5,872 nt of DNA from Candidatus Woesearchaeota archaeon (GCA_016203345.1 JACQMZ010000010.1:1-5872), one strand, 5' to 3'; shown: positions 1-5,401, counted from the stretch's first letter. A program made the numbers and translations. Notes: a model not told the origin generated them from the letters alone.

Positions 1-42
1 AAATTCGTACTCACAGAATATCCAAACAAGTATGGAGAATGA
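1..42 (+). CDS. Possible C-terminal end of an upstream gene (partial)
   Basis: Reading from base 1 gives thirteen codons (KFVLTEYPNKYGE) ending in TGA at 40-42. The peptide has an ordinary soluble-protein composition and would be the tail of a rightward gene entering from the left edge, convergent with the 77-residue gene. With only 13 codons the frame cannot be distinguished from chance, and no family can be named. The other two forward frames are less convincing: one merges with an antisense shadow of the next gene, and the other ends at 68-70 in a lysine-rich stretch encoded by the A-tract. Confidence 0.25.
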   Translation, partial: KFVLTEYPNKYGE

Positions 43-43
43 G

Positions 44-59
44 AAAAAAAAAGGAAAAA
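44..59 (-). terminator. T-rich terminator of the 77-residue gene
   Basis: Read on the minus strand, this stretch is five T, two C, then nine T, beginning 16 bases past the TAA stop of the 77-residue gene. Archaeal RNA polymerase commonly terminates at such oligo-T tracts without needing a hairpin, and I see no stable stem here. Termination at this site is inferred from composition and position. Confidence 0.5.
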
Positions 60-75
60 TGTTGATGTGTTATTT

Positions 76-309
76 TTATCGTCCGCCGCGTGCCATTTTG
101 GCGCGGGAGACGTCGCCTTGTTTGTCAAGGAAGTACAGGTATCCGCCTTGCTTCTTGACGCCGACTTTTGCGACTTTCTCTGGCTTGCCTGCTTTGCCTT
201 TTTTTCTTCCGCGTGCCATTTTGGCGCGGGAGACGTCTCCGGCTTTGTCAATGAAGTACAGGAAGCCTCCTTGTTTTTTGACTCCGACTTTTGCTACTTT
301 TTCTGCCAT
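76..309 (-). CDS. Small basic protein of two tandem 41-residue units, function unknown
   Basis: This encodes 77 residues, lysine- and arginine-rich, with no signal peptide or membrane segment. After MAE it consists of two copies of one unit: residues 4-44 and residues 45-77, the second lacking the basic linker. Over the first 31 residues the copies differ only at F/Y, I/L and A/Q. Each contains a core GG(F/Y)LYF(I/L)DK followed by GDVSRAKMARG, and the units are joined by a linker, RKKGKAGKPE. The aromatic/aliphatic alternation suggests a small beta-rich fold, and the charge would suit binding nucleic acid, but both are inference. I recall similar short uncharacterised proteins from uncultivated archaea and bacteria but cannot name a family. 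The start is fixed by a strong ribosome-binding site seven bases upstream. The gene is probably monocistronic, with its own TATA box and a downstream T-tract. Confidence 0.85.
   Translation of the reverse strand: MAEKVAKVGVKKQGGFLYFIDKAGDVSRAKMARGRKKGKAGKPEKVAKVGVKKQGGYLYFLDKQGDVSRAKMARGGR
86..300 (-). repeat. In-gene tandem duplication with 123-base period
   Basis: Bases 86-114 and 209-237 are identical over 29 bases, and the flanking 115-177 and 238-300 are clearly related, giving an exact offset of 123 bases (41 codons). The duplication is visible in DNA and protein. The part encoding the GDVSRAKMARG end of the unit is the least diverged, and most differences elsewhere are silent or conservative. 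This suggests either fairly recent duplication, gene conversion between units, or strong constraint on that segment. Confidence 0.9.
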
Positions 310-316
310 TTCGATT

Positions 317-321
317 CCTCC
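317..321 (-). promoter_or_regulatory. Strong Shine-Dalgarno site of the 77-residue gene
   Basis: The minus strand reads AAAGGAGGA, with GGAGG seven bases before the ATG at 309-307. This is the strongest ribosome-binding site in the window. It decides the start codon and shows that this mRNA, unlike its neighbours, has a leader. Confidence 0.85.
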
Positions 322-375
322 TTTTTGAGGACTGTTGCCCCCAAACCGTCGATGAAACTCACAATCACGTGCTGA

Positions 376-383
376 TTTATAAA
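376..383 (-). promoter_or_regulatory. TATA box of the 77-residue gene
   Basis: A perfect TTTATAAA sits here, preceded on the minus strand by an A/G-rich GGAAAAA that could act as the BRE. The archaeal spacing of about 26 bases would put transcription start near 353, leaving a leader of roughly 44 bases that contains the Shine-Dalgarno site. The box is palindromic, so orientation is assigned from the neighbouring gene and the purine-rich flank. Confidence 0.65.
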
Positions 384-396
384 TTTTTCCGTCGAG

Positions 397-440
397 CAGA
401 ATCGCGAATTCGCGCTTCCGGCGCTCATTCAGCGATTCTG
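397..440. repeat. 44-base imperfect palindrome (hairpin A)
   Basis: CAGAATCGC (397-405) pairs perfectly with GCGATTCTG (432-440). Inside, after an unpaired A at 431, GAAT (406-409) pairs with ATTC (427-430). A 2x2 mismatch (410-411, 425-426) is followed by GCGC (412-415) pairing with GCGC (421-424) around a five-base loop. It lies nine bases past the stop of the leftward 64-residue gene and 13 bases upstream of the TATA box of the 77-residue gene. It could fold in the 3' end of the first transcript or act as DNA. It is not a classic terminator, because no T-tract follows it on the minus strand. Confidence 0.75.
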
Positions 441-449
441 TAAATTTTT

Positions 450-644
450 TTATTTCTTGGGTGTCGTCGCTTGAACGTCTTTATCTTTGAGGTACCAGTC
501 TGTCTTCAGCAGTTTTTTCAGCTTTTCCCCTTGCGCAATGCCGTCCTTGTAGATCTCAACGATTTCTTCGTCGGAGGGGGCAGGTATGTTCTCCACTTCT
601 TTTGCTTTTTTCATCGCTTGTTCAGCTATGTCGTCGTCAGTCAT
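450..644 (-). CDS. Small charged helical protein, function unknown
   Basis: This encodes 64 residues with acidic and lysine-rich stretches. An acidic N-terminus (MTDDDIAEQ) leads into a predicted amphipathic helix to about residue 18. A short proline break (NIPAP, about 19-23) is followed by a second helix from about 24 to 47, and then a polar tail, KDKDVQATTPKK. It has no cysteines, signal peptide or membrane segment, so it is probably cytoplasmic. I do not recognise a family. Its ATG has no Shine-Dalgarno site, but a TATA box is centred 26-27 bases upstream, which fits a leaderless mRNA and fixes the start. It lies divergent from herA and shares that promoter region. A role linked to HerA-Mre11 is possible but supported only by position. 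Confidence 0.7.
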   Translation of the reverse strand: MTDDDIAEQAMKKAKEVENIPAPSDEEIVEIYKDGIAQGEKLKKLLKTDWYLKDKDVQATTPKK

Positions 645-666
645 AGAAACACAGGATGGTCGTTGT

Positions 667-674
667 CTATAAAG
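667..674 (-). promoter_or_regulatory. TATA box of the 64-residue gene (leaderless)
   Basis: The minus strand reads CTTTATAG, preceded by CGAAAAAA, a good match to the purine/A-rich archaeal BRE. Its centre is about 26.5 bases from the A of the ATG at 644, so transcription should start at or next to the start codon. Confidence 0.7.
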
Positions 675-692
675 TTTTTTCGAAAGAAAACC

Positions 693-741
693 CAGAAATT
701 CCAGAGCGAGCCGCCGCAGGCGGCGGAGCTCGGAATTTCTG
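693..741. repeat. 49-base palindrome between divergent promoters (hairpin B)
   Basis: CAGAAATTCC (693-702) pairs perfectly with GGAATTTCTG (732-741). After an unpaired A (703), GAGC (704-707) pairs with GCTC (728-731). An internal GA/GGA loop (708-709, 725-727) follows, then GCCGCC (710-715) pairs with GGCGGC (719-724) around a GCA loop. In all, 20 of 49 positions on one side pair with 20 on the other. It lies between the two divergent TATA boxes, outside both predicted leaderless transcripts. It is therefore more likely a DNA element (operator, architectural site or dispersed palindromic repeat) than an RNA structure. Confidence 0.8.
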
Positions 742-747
742 ATAAGC

Positions 748-757
748 TATTTATACT
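748..757 (+). promoter_or_regulatory. TATA box of the herA-mre11 operon (leaderless)
   Basis: TATTTATACT lies six bases past palindrome B. Aligned as TTTATACT (750-757), its centre is 25-26 bases before the ATG at 779. There is no Shine-Dalgarno site ahead of that ATG, so herA is most likely translated from a leaderless mRNA. Confidence 0.65.
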
Positions 758-778
758 CGCTGTTTGCAGTCGTTGTTG

Positions 779-2287
779 ATGAAAGGGGTTGTCGTTTCTG
801 GCGAGTTTGGGGACTTGTGTGTGCGTGAGAAGTCTGGGGAGCGGCTGGAGTTGGGTGAGTTGTTGGTGGCTGAGTCGGGTGGGCAGAGGTTTTTGTTGCA
901 GGTGTGCCACTTGTTGTATGGGTCTCAGCTTGACCAGCAGCATTTGGAGCTGGTGTCTGGCTTGAAGCTGGAGGAGGACGCGGATATTGGCATTCAGGAT
1001 GCGTCGTTGCGGTTGTACGTGTTGGGCAGGGTGGTGAGTTTGTTGGAGATTGAGGGTGGGTTGGCGCGTGCGCCGAAGTGTTTGCCTCCTTTTTTTTCGC
1101 TGGTGAGGTCGGTGGGCAGGGGCGACTTTGATTTTTTGCATGCTCCTCAGGATGGCTTGTCGTTGGGGTTCATGCGTTCTGGCTCGAAGACGTTGGATGT
1201 GCCTGTCGTGATTGATGGGAGGAGGATGTTGAGCCATCACGTGTTGGTGGCTGGCACGACTGGGCGTGGCAAGAGTGTGTTGATGAAGCATGTGTTGTGG
1301 AATCTGGTGGATCTTCCGTATGCAGGGGTTCTTGTTCTTGATCCGCATGATGAATATTTTGGGCGGTCTGGTGAAGGTCTTTCTGCGCATCCAAGCGCGC
1401 GTTCGCGCGTGGTGTATTACACGTCGCACGATCCGCCTCCGGGTGCGGTGTCGTTGCGCGTGAATGTGTCGTTGCTTCACCCGTCTCATTTTCAGGGGAT
1501 TGTTGACTGGTCTGATGCCCAGCGGGAGGCGCTTCACGCCTATTATGGCGAGTGTGGTAGTGGTTGGGTGGAGGCGGTGGTGCGTGAGCGGCAGTTGCAG
1601 CATCAGAAGTTTGGCGAAGGGACGCTCGCAGTCATCAAGCGGAGGTTGTTGCAGGTGTTGTCGCTTGAAGTGAGTGGGGAGGAGGTGCGGTGCGCGGGGG
1701 CATTTTGTTTTGCAGGGGGAGAGTCGACTGTGCAGGATGTGTTGCGGCATTTGCACGAGGGAAGGATTGTGATTGTTGATACCAAGCACGTGAGTGGGCA
1801 TCAGGAGTTGTTGATGGGAAGCATGATCGCAACAGAAGTGTTGAACGCGCGCAAGCGGCTTCCTGCGCATGAGTTGGAGCAGTTGCCGTTGGCATGTATT
1901 GTGTTGGAAGAGGCGCCGCGCGTTATTGGGCGTGATGTGTTGGAGCGGGGCGCGAATATTTTCGGGACGATTGCGCGTGAGGGCCGGAAGTTTCATGTGG
2001 GGATGATTGCGATTACGCAGTTGCCGAGCTTGATTCCCCGCGAGATTTTGGCGAACATGAATACCAAAATAATTTTGGGTACGGAACTGAAGCAGGAGCG
2101 TCAGGCGTTGATGGAGAGTGCCGCGCAGGATTTGAGCAGGTATGATCATTTGATTGCGGCGTTGGACAAGGGTGAGGCGTTGGTGAGTTCGACGTTTACC
2201 AAGTTTCCGACGCCGATCATGGTGCCGTTGCTTGACCTGAAAAGGCATGTGGTGGCAAAGCGTTTGTTTGAGGGTGTGAAAGTGTGA
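779..2287 (+). CDS. herA: HerA-type hexameric DNA translocase/helicase ATPase
   Basis: This is a 502-residue FtsK/HerA-superfamily ATPase that forms hexameric rings and moves double-stranded DNA; in archaea it works with NurA and Mre11-Rad50 in end resection. Residues 1 to about 90 form the beta-rich HAS-barrel. The RecA-like core follows: Walker A GTTGRGKS (159-166, K165), LDPHDEY (187-193), Walker B LACIVLEEAP (371-380, acidic pair E377/E378), the FGTIAREGRKF segment (395-405) supplying the likely arginine finger, and ITQLPSLIPREIL (412-424). The C-terminus (about 465-502) holds KGEALV and an FTKFPTPI segment, typical of the family. Length is normal for archaeal HerA. A TTG at 764 is in frame upstream, but the ATG at 779 is chosen because the TATA spacing fits it and MKGVVVSGEF matches a HAS-barrel start. 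mre11 follows 27 bases after the stop. The gene uses no TTA, CTA or TCA codons. Confidence 0.95.
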   Translation: MKGVVVSGEFGDLCVREKSGERLELGELLVAESGGQRFLLQVCHLLYGSQLDQQHLELVSGLKLEEDADIGIQDASLRLYVLGRVVSLLEIEGGLARAPKCLPPFFSLVRSVGRGDFDFLHAPQDGLSLGFMRSGSKTLDVPVVIDGRRMLSHHVLVAGTTGRGKSVLMKHVLWNLVDLPYAGVLVLDPHDEYFGRSGEGLSAHPSARSRVVYYTSHDPPPGAVSLRVNVSLLHPSHFQGIVDWSDAQREALHAYYGECGSGWVEAVVRERQLQHQKFGEGTLAVIKRRLLQVLSLEVSGEEVRCAGAFCFAGGESTVQDVLRHLHEGRIVIVDTKHVSGHQELLMGSMIATEVLNARKRLPAHELEQLPLACIVLEEAPRVIGRDVLERGANIFGTIAREGRKFHVGMIAITQLPSLIPREILANMNTKIILGTELKQERQALMESAAQDLSRYDHLIAALDKGEALVSSTFTKFPTPIMVPLLDLKRHVVAKRLFEGVKV

Positions 2288-2305
2288 CGAGGTTGAAAAC
2301 AGGAT

Positions 2306-2310
2306 GGTGA
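2306..2310 (+). promoter_or_regulatory. Ribosome-binding site of mre11
   Basis: GGTGA matches the archaeal anti-Shine-Dalgarno sequence and lies four bases before the ATG at 2315. As an internal gene of the operon, mre11 needs such a site, whereas the leaderless first gene does not. Confidence 0.6.
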
Positions 2311-2314
2311 GCGA

Positions 2315-3517
2315 ATGAAGTTTGCGCACATGGCTGATTGTCATTTGGGTGGCTGGCGTGATCCGCGGTTGCGGTTGGCGAACAGTGCGGCGTTTGAGTG
2401 GGTGATTCGGAAGTGTATTGGAGAGTGTGTTGATTTTGTGTTGATTGCGGGTGATTTGTTTAATTCTGCAGTGCCGAGTATTGAGAGTCTCCAGTGTGCG
2501 GTTCAGGGGCTGATGGACTTGAGGCGTGCAGGGATTCCTGTGTATGCGATTGCAGGCAGCCATGATTTTTCGCCGTCAGGCAGGACGATGTTTGACGTGT
2601 TGGAGACTGCAGGGTTGTTGACTAATGTTGCGATGGGTGCAGTCGAGAATGATAAACTGTGCTTGAAGTTTACGGTTGATCCGAAGACGAAGGTAAAGAT
2701 TACTGGCATGGTGGGGCGAATTGGCGGGCTGGAGAAGGGGTATTATCATGATCTGGACGTGAGGCGTTTGGAAGAGGAGTCTGGCTGCAAGATATTCTTG
2801 TTTCACAGCGCTATTGAAGAGCTGAAGCCAAAGGGGATGGAGAAGATGGTTGGTATGGCGGGCTCGCTTCTGCCAAAGGGGTTTGATTATTATGCTGGTG
2901 GCCACGTTCACGTGACTGATCATGCGCAGCTTGAGGAGCGGCATAACATTGTGTTTCCAGGTCCGGTGTTTCCAAACAATTTTGCAGAGTTGGAGAAGCT
3001 GAAGCAGGGTTCATTTTGCGTGGTGGCTGATGGTGTGGTGCGGCACGTGCCTGTGGAAGTTCATCCGGTGAGGTCTGTGGTTGTGGATGCTGAGGGCAGG
3101 GAACCGCAGGCTGTCGAGGAGGAAGTAGTGGCCGCGGTGAAGGCGGTTGTTGCTGATAATGCGATTGTTACAGTTCGCGTGCAGGGGTGTTTGAAGAGCG
3201 GCAAGCCGTCTGGCCTGAACTGGCAGCGGCTGAATGGAGTGGCAGGTGGCGCGTTGGTGGTTTTGAAAAATACAAGCCAGCTTGTTTCAAGAGAGCTGAA
3301 TGCAGTTCGTGTGCCGGCTGTCAGCGTTGAAGAAGTTGAGCATGCAGTGATCGCAGAGTACGTTCCGCAGGTATTGCTGACTTCGGATGACAAAGTCCTG
3401 GTGTCTGATTTGATGGGAGTGTTTCAGCAGGAGCGTCAGGAGGGTGAGCGTGTGGGCGATTTTGAGAACAGGGTGGTGTCACGCGCGGACAGCGTGCTTC
3501 GAGAGGGTCCTGTGTGA
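2315..3517 (+). CDS. mre11: Mre11-type DNA repair nuclease (calcineurin-like phosphoesterase)
   Basis: This is a 400-residue manganese-dependent nuclease, expected to process double-strand break ends with Rad50 and HerA-NurA. The phosphoesterase motifs are in order: ADCHLG with D8 and H10, GDLF with D47, GSHD at 81-84 with H83, FHSAIEE with H164, and GGHVH with H197 and H199. These match the metal ligands and catalytic histidine of archaeal Mre11, except that the usual Asn of GNHD is Ser82. From about 265 to 345 a second, mixed alpha/beta region corresponds to the capping domain. The charged helical C-terminus (about 350-400) is where Rad50-binding helices occur in the family. It is the second gene of the herA operon. 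Its last 39 bases overlap the converging DedA-family gene, so no rad50 follows. A specialised archaeal Mre11-like phosphoesterase not dedicated to Rad50 remains possible. Confidence 0.9.
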   Translation: MKFAHMADCHLGGWRDPRLRLANSAAFEWVIRKCIGECVDFVLIAGDLFNSAVPSIESLQCAVQGLMDLRRAGIPVYAIAGSHDFSPSGRTMFDVLETAGLLTNVAMGAVENDKLCLKFTVDPKTKVKITGMVGRIGGLEKGYYHDLDVRRLEEESGCKIFLFHSAIEELKPKGMEKMVGMAGSLLPKGFDYYAGGHVHVTDHAQLEERHNIVFPGPVFPNNFAELEKLKQGSFCVVADGVVRHVPVEVHPVRSVVVDAEGREPQAVEEEVVAAVKAVVADNAIVTVRVQGCLKSGKPSGLNWQRLNGVAGGALVVLKNTSQLVSRELNAVRVPAVSVEEVEHAVIAEYVPQVLLTSDDKVLVSDLMGVFQQERQEGERVGDFENRVVSRADSVLREGPV

Positions 3518-4096
3518 TCGCTTGCGCTTTATTTTTCTGTATGACACAAACCCGATGACGATAACTGCCGCTACGATGACGAGAATTATTCTGTCGATGC
3601 CGATCACGAATTTGGCTATTTTTTCCATGTAGTGGCCGAAATAGTAGCCGACAAGCGTGAATGTTGGTACCATGATGATGATTGCGCTGGTGTCGATGAG
3701 GAAGAATTTTTTCCATTTCATGCCGACGCTGCCTGCCACGATGGGAAAGAGCACGCGGAGGACGCAGACAAATCTGCTGAAGAAGATTGTTTTTCCGCCG
3801 TGCTGGTGAAAATGTTTTTTCGCGAGCGCAAATTTTTCTGCTGGGATGAATCTTCGTATCCATCGCGTGTTGCGGCCCAGATAGTAGCCAAGGTTGTCGC
3901 TTGCCATGATTGCAATGAAGCTCACTGCCATGACGGGGAATAGCTCAAATACGTCAATGCTGGCGAGATACCCAAGCACAAGCAGGGACAGTTCTTCAGG
4001 AATGGGTATGCCAAATCCAGTGAGGATGAAAAAGAAGAAGATGGCAAGGTATGACACTGAGGACAGATACGTGATAAGACTGGTGACGGCTATCAT
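3479..4096 (-). CDS. DedA/VTT-family membrane protein
   Basis: This encodes 205 residues, a normal length for the DedA (SNARE-associated, VTT domain) family of inner-membrane proteins. Bacterial members support membrane homeostasis and undecaprenyl-phosphate or lipid recycling; the archaeal substrate is not known to me. Hydrophobic segments lie near 14-27, 36-46, 52-66, 136-154 and 166-184. Family landmarks are GIPIPEE (29-35, re-entrant loop acid), SDNLGYYLGR (66-75), and the FFSRF...LR...AGSVGM stretch (105-126) with R108, R114 and G122. The C-terminus (186-205) is strongly basic, as expected for a cytoplasmic tail. The ATG at 4096 overlaps the asnS stop as ATGA and has no Shine-Dalgarno site, indicating translational coupling. 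A longer in-frame start inside asnS is unlikely. The final 39 bases overlap mre11 on the other strand. Confidence 0.88.
   Translation of the reverse strand: MIAVTSLITYLSSVSYLAIFFFFILTGFGIPIPEELSLLVLGYLASIDVFELFPVMAVSFIAIMASDNLGYYLGRNTRWIRRFIPAEKFALAKKHFHQHGGKTIFFSRFVCVLRVLFPIVAGSVGMKWKKFFLIDTSAIIIMVPTFTLVGYYFGHYMEKIAKFVIGIDRIILVIVAAVIVIGFVSYRKIKRKRSHRTLSKHAVRA
3527..3539 (+). terminator. Possible T-rich terminator of herA-mre11
   Basis: CTTTATTTTTCTG begins ten bases past the mre11 stop and has eight T in the nine bases 3528-3536, enough for an archaeal oligo-T terminator. It lies inside the opposite-strand DedA-family coding region, so its T content may simply reflect codons there. Confidence 0.35.
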
Positions 4097-5379
4097 GGTG
4101 TTTTTCTTTTGATGGTTCGTGGGAAGGGGATGGCGTCTCGGATGGTTTCGAGTTTGCACAGCCAGCGCACGACTCGTTCAATTCCCAGTCCAAATCCGCT
4201 GTGGGGGACGCTCCCGAATCGTCGCAGGTCAAGGTACCAGTTGTAGTGTTCGGTGTTTTCTCCTTGGGCAGTGATTTTTCTCTTGAGAATGTCAATGTTT
4301 TCTTCGCGTTGGCTGGAGCCGATGATTTCGCCGTATCCTTCTGGTGCGAGGATGTCGCAGCAGAGTACGACGTCCGGATTTTCCGGGTCGTCTTTCATGT
4401 AAAATGCTTTTATTTTTTTTGGGTATCGTGTCACGATCAAGGGTTTGTCGTAATGCTTCATGAGCTGTTCTTCCTCTTCTGTGCGCAGGTCTTTACCCCA
4501 TGGTACTTCAATGCCGTCTTTCTTGAGGATCTGGAGTGCTTCGTCGTACGTGATGCGCGGGAATGGCGGCTGTATTTTTTTAAGGTCTGCAGGGTTTCTT
4601 CCCAACAGCTTGAGCTCTTCGGCACACGTGTCTGCCACTGTTTGCACGACGTGCGAGAGGAGCCCTTCCATGAATGTGAGCAGTTGTTCAAAATTCATCC
4701 ATGCGGCTTCGCCTTCGCAGTGCCAGTATTCTGTGAGGTGGCGTGCGGTTTTGCTTGGTTCTGCGCGGAAGCTGGGTGTGATGGCGTAGACTTTGTCGAG
4801 CGAGAAAATAAGCGCTTCCAGATAAAGTTGGGCGCTTTGCGAGAGGTATGCTTCTTCGCCGAAATAGTCGAGTTTGAAGAGTGTGCTTCCTCCTTCGCAG
4901 CTGGAGCCTGTGATGATGGGTGGCGTGACTTCGATATATTTGTGTTGCGCGAAATACTCGCGAACTGCGGTGAGTATGGCCGCTTTGACTTTCCACACTG
5001 TCGTGAGTTCCCTGCTTCTGAGCCACAAGTGGCGCATGTCAAGGAGGAATTCTGTGCTTTGGTCTTTGGTGATCGGAAAGCGCTCGGCGAGCTGTACGAT
5101 CTTCAGATTCTTCACTCCTAATTCATATCCTGTAGGCGCGCGCTTGTCCTCCCGCAGGTCTCCTTCAATCTCGACAGAGCTTTCGATTAAAATCTTTTCA
5201 GCTGCTGCCCATGTCTCGGGCGTTACTTTTTCTTTTTCGACAACGCATTGGATGATGTTCGTCCCGTCCCTGAGAACAATGAATTTGAGAACATTGCTTC
5301 CCCGTGTGCGGTACACCCAGCCTCTGAGAGAAACAGTGCCTTTGCCTGTGTTAACAGCATCTTGGATGGCGAGGAACAT
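4093..5379 (-). CDS. asnS: Asparaginyl-tRNA synthetase, class IIb
   Basis: This 428-residue cytoplasmic enzyme charges tRNA-Asn with asparagine using ATP. Residues about 15-100 form the OB-fold anticodon-binding domain (VSLRGWVYRTR, FIVLRDGT). The class II catalytic core follows: motif 1 around YIEVTPP (148-154), CEGGSTLF (161-168) and YLSQSAQLY (178-186), motif 2 FRAEPSKTARHL with EYWHCEGEA (204-225), and motif 3 GFGLGIERVVRW (395-406). CEGG and the TEYWH.E.E pattern indicate AsnRS rather than AspRS, and the length is typical. Presence of AsnRS suggests direct Asn-tRNA charging. An in-frame ATG at 5445 would add 22 residues, but the ATG at 5379 is chosen because a TATA box is centred 26-27 bases upstream and the OB-fold begins soon after. 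The downstream DedA-family gene overlaps its stop by four bases. Confidence 0.96.
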   Translation of the reverse strand: MFLAIQDAVNTGKGTVSLRGWVYRTRGSNVLKFIVLRDGTNIIQCVVEKEKVTPETWAAAEKILIESSVEIEGDLREDKRAPTGYELGVKNLKIVQLAERFPITKDQSTEFLLDMRHLWLRSRELTTVWKVKAAILTAVREYFAQHKYIEVTPPIITGSSCEGGSTLFKLDYFGEEAYLSQSAQLYLEALIFSLDKVYAITPSFRAEPSKTARHLTEYWHCEGEAAWMNFEQLLTFMEGLLSHVVQTVADTCAEELKLLGRNPADLKKIQPPFPRITYDEALQILKKDGIEVPWGKDLRTEEEEQLMKHYDKPLIVTRYPKKIKAFYMKDDPENPDVVLCCDILAPEGYGEIIGSSQREENIDILKRKITAQGENTEHYNWYLDLRRFGSVPHSGFGLGIERVVRWLCKLETIRDAIPFPRTIKRKTP

Positions 5380-5401
5380 GGTTCTTTTGTAAGAGAGAGG
5401 A

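Noticed and set aside
86..237. Two 29-base identical repeats as a CRISPR-like array
   Set aside because: There are only two copies, both in frame in a coding gene with related sequence between them. It is a protein-domain duplication.
380..449. TAAATTTTT direct repeats as a transposon target duplication
   Set aside because: The left copy is eight bases away from the palindrome end and overlaps the TATA box, and short AT-rich repeats are common in such spacers. There is no transposase or longer terminal repeat.
674..691. Small AT-rich hairpin (GTTTTTT, CGAA loop, AGAAAAC)
   Set aside because: It overlaps the BRE/TATA region of the 64-residue gene. Its A/T arms, with one wobble pair, are as expected for promoter sequence, so it is not listed separately.
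764..778. TTG at 764 as the herA start
   Set aside because: The TATA box lies only about ten bases upstream of it. The ATG at 779 has the right spacing and matches a HAS-barrel N-terminus.
641..2563. A 640-codon leftward open frame covering all of herA
   Set aside because: It is codon-aligned antisense to a clear herA/mre11 reading and exists because those genes lack TTA, CTA and TCA codons. Its product is composition-biased with no recognisable domain.
4201..5121. A 306-codon rightward open frame inside asnS
   Set aside because: It is antisense to well-conserved AsnRS motifs. Its cysteine- and phenylalanine-rich product looks like a shadow.
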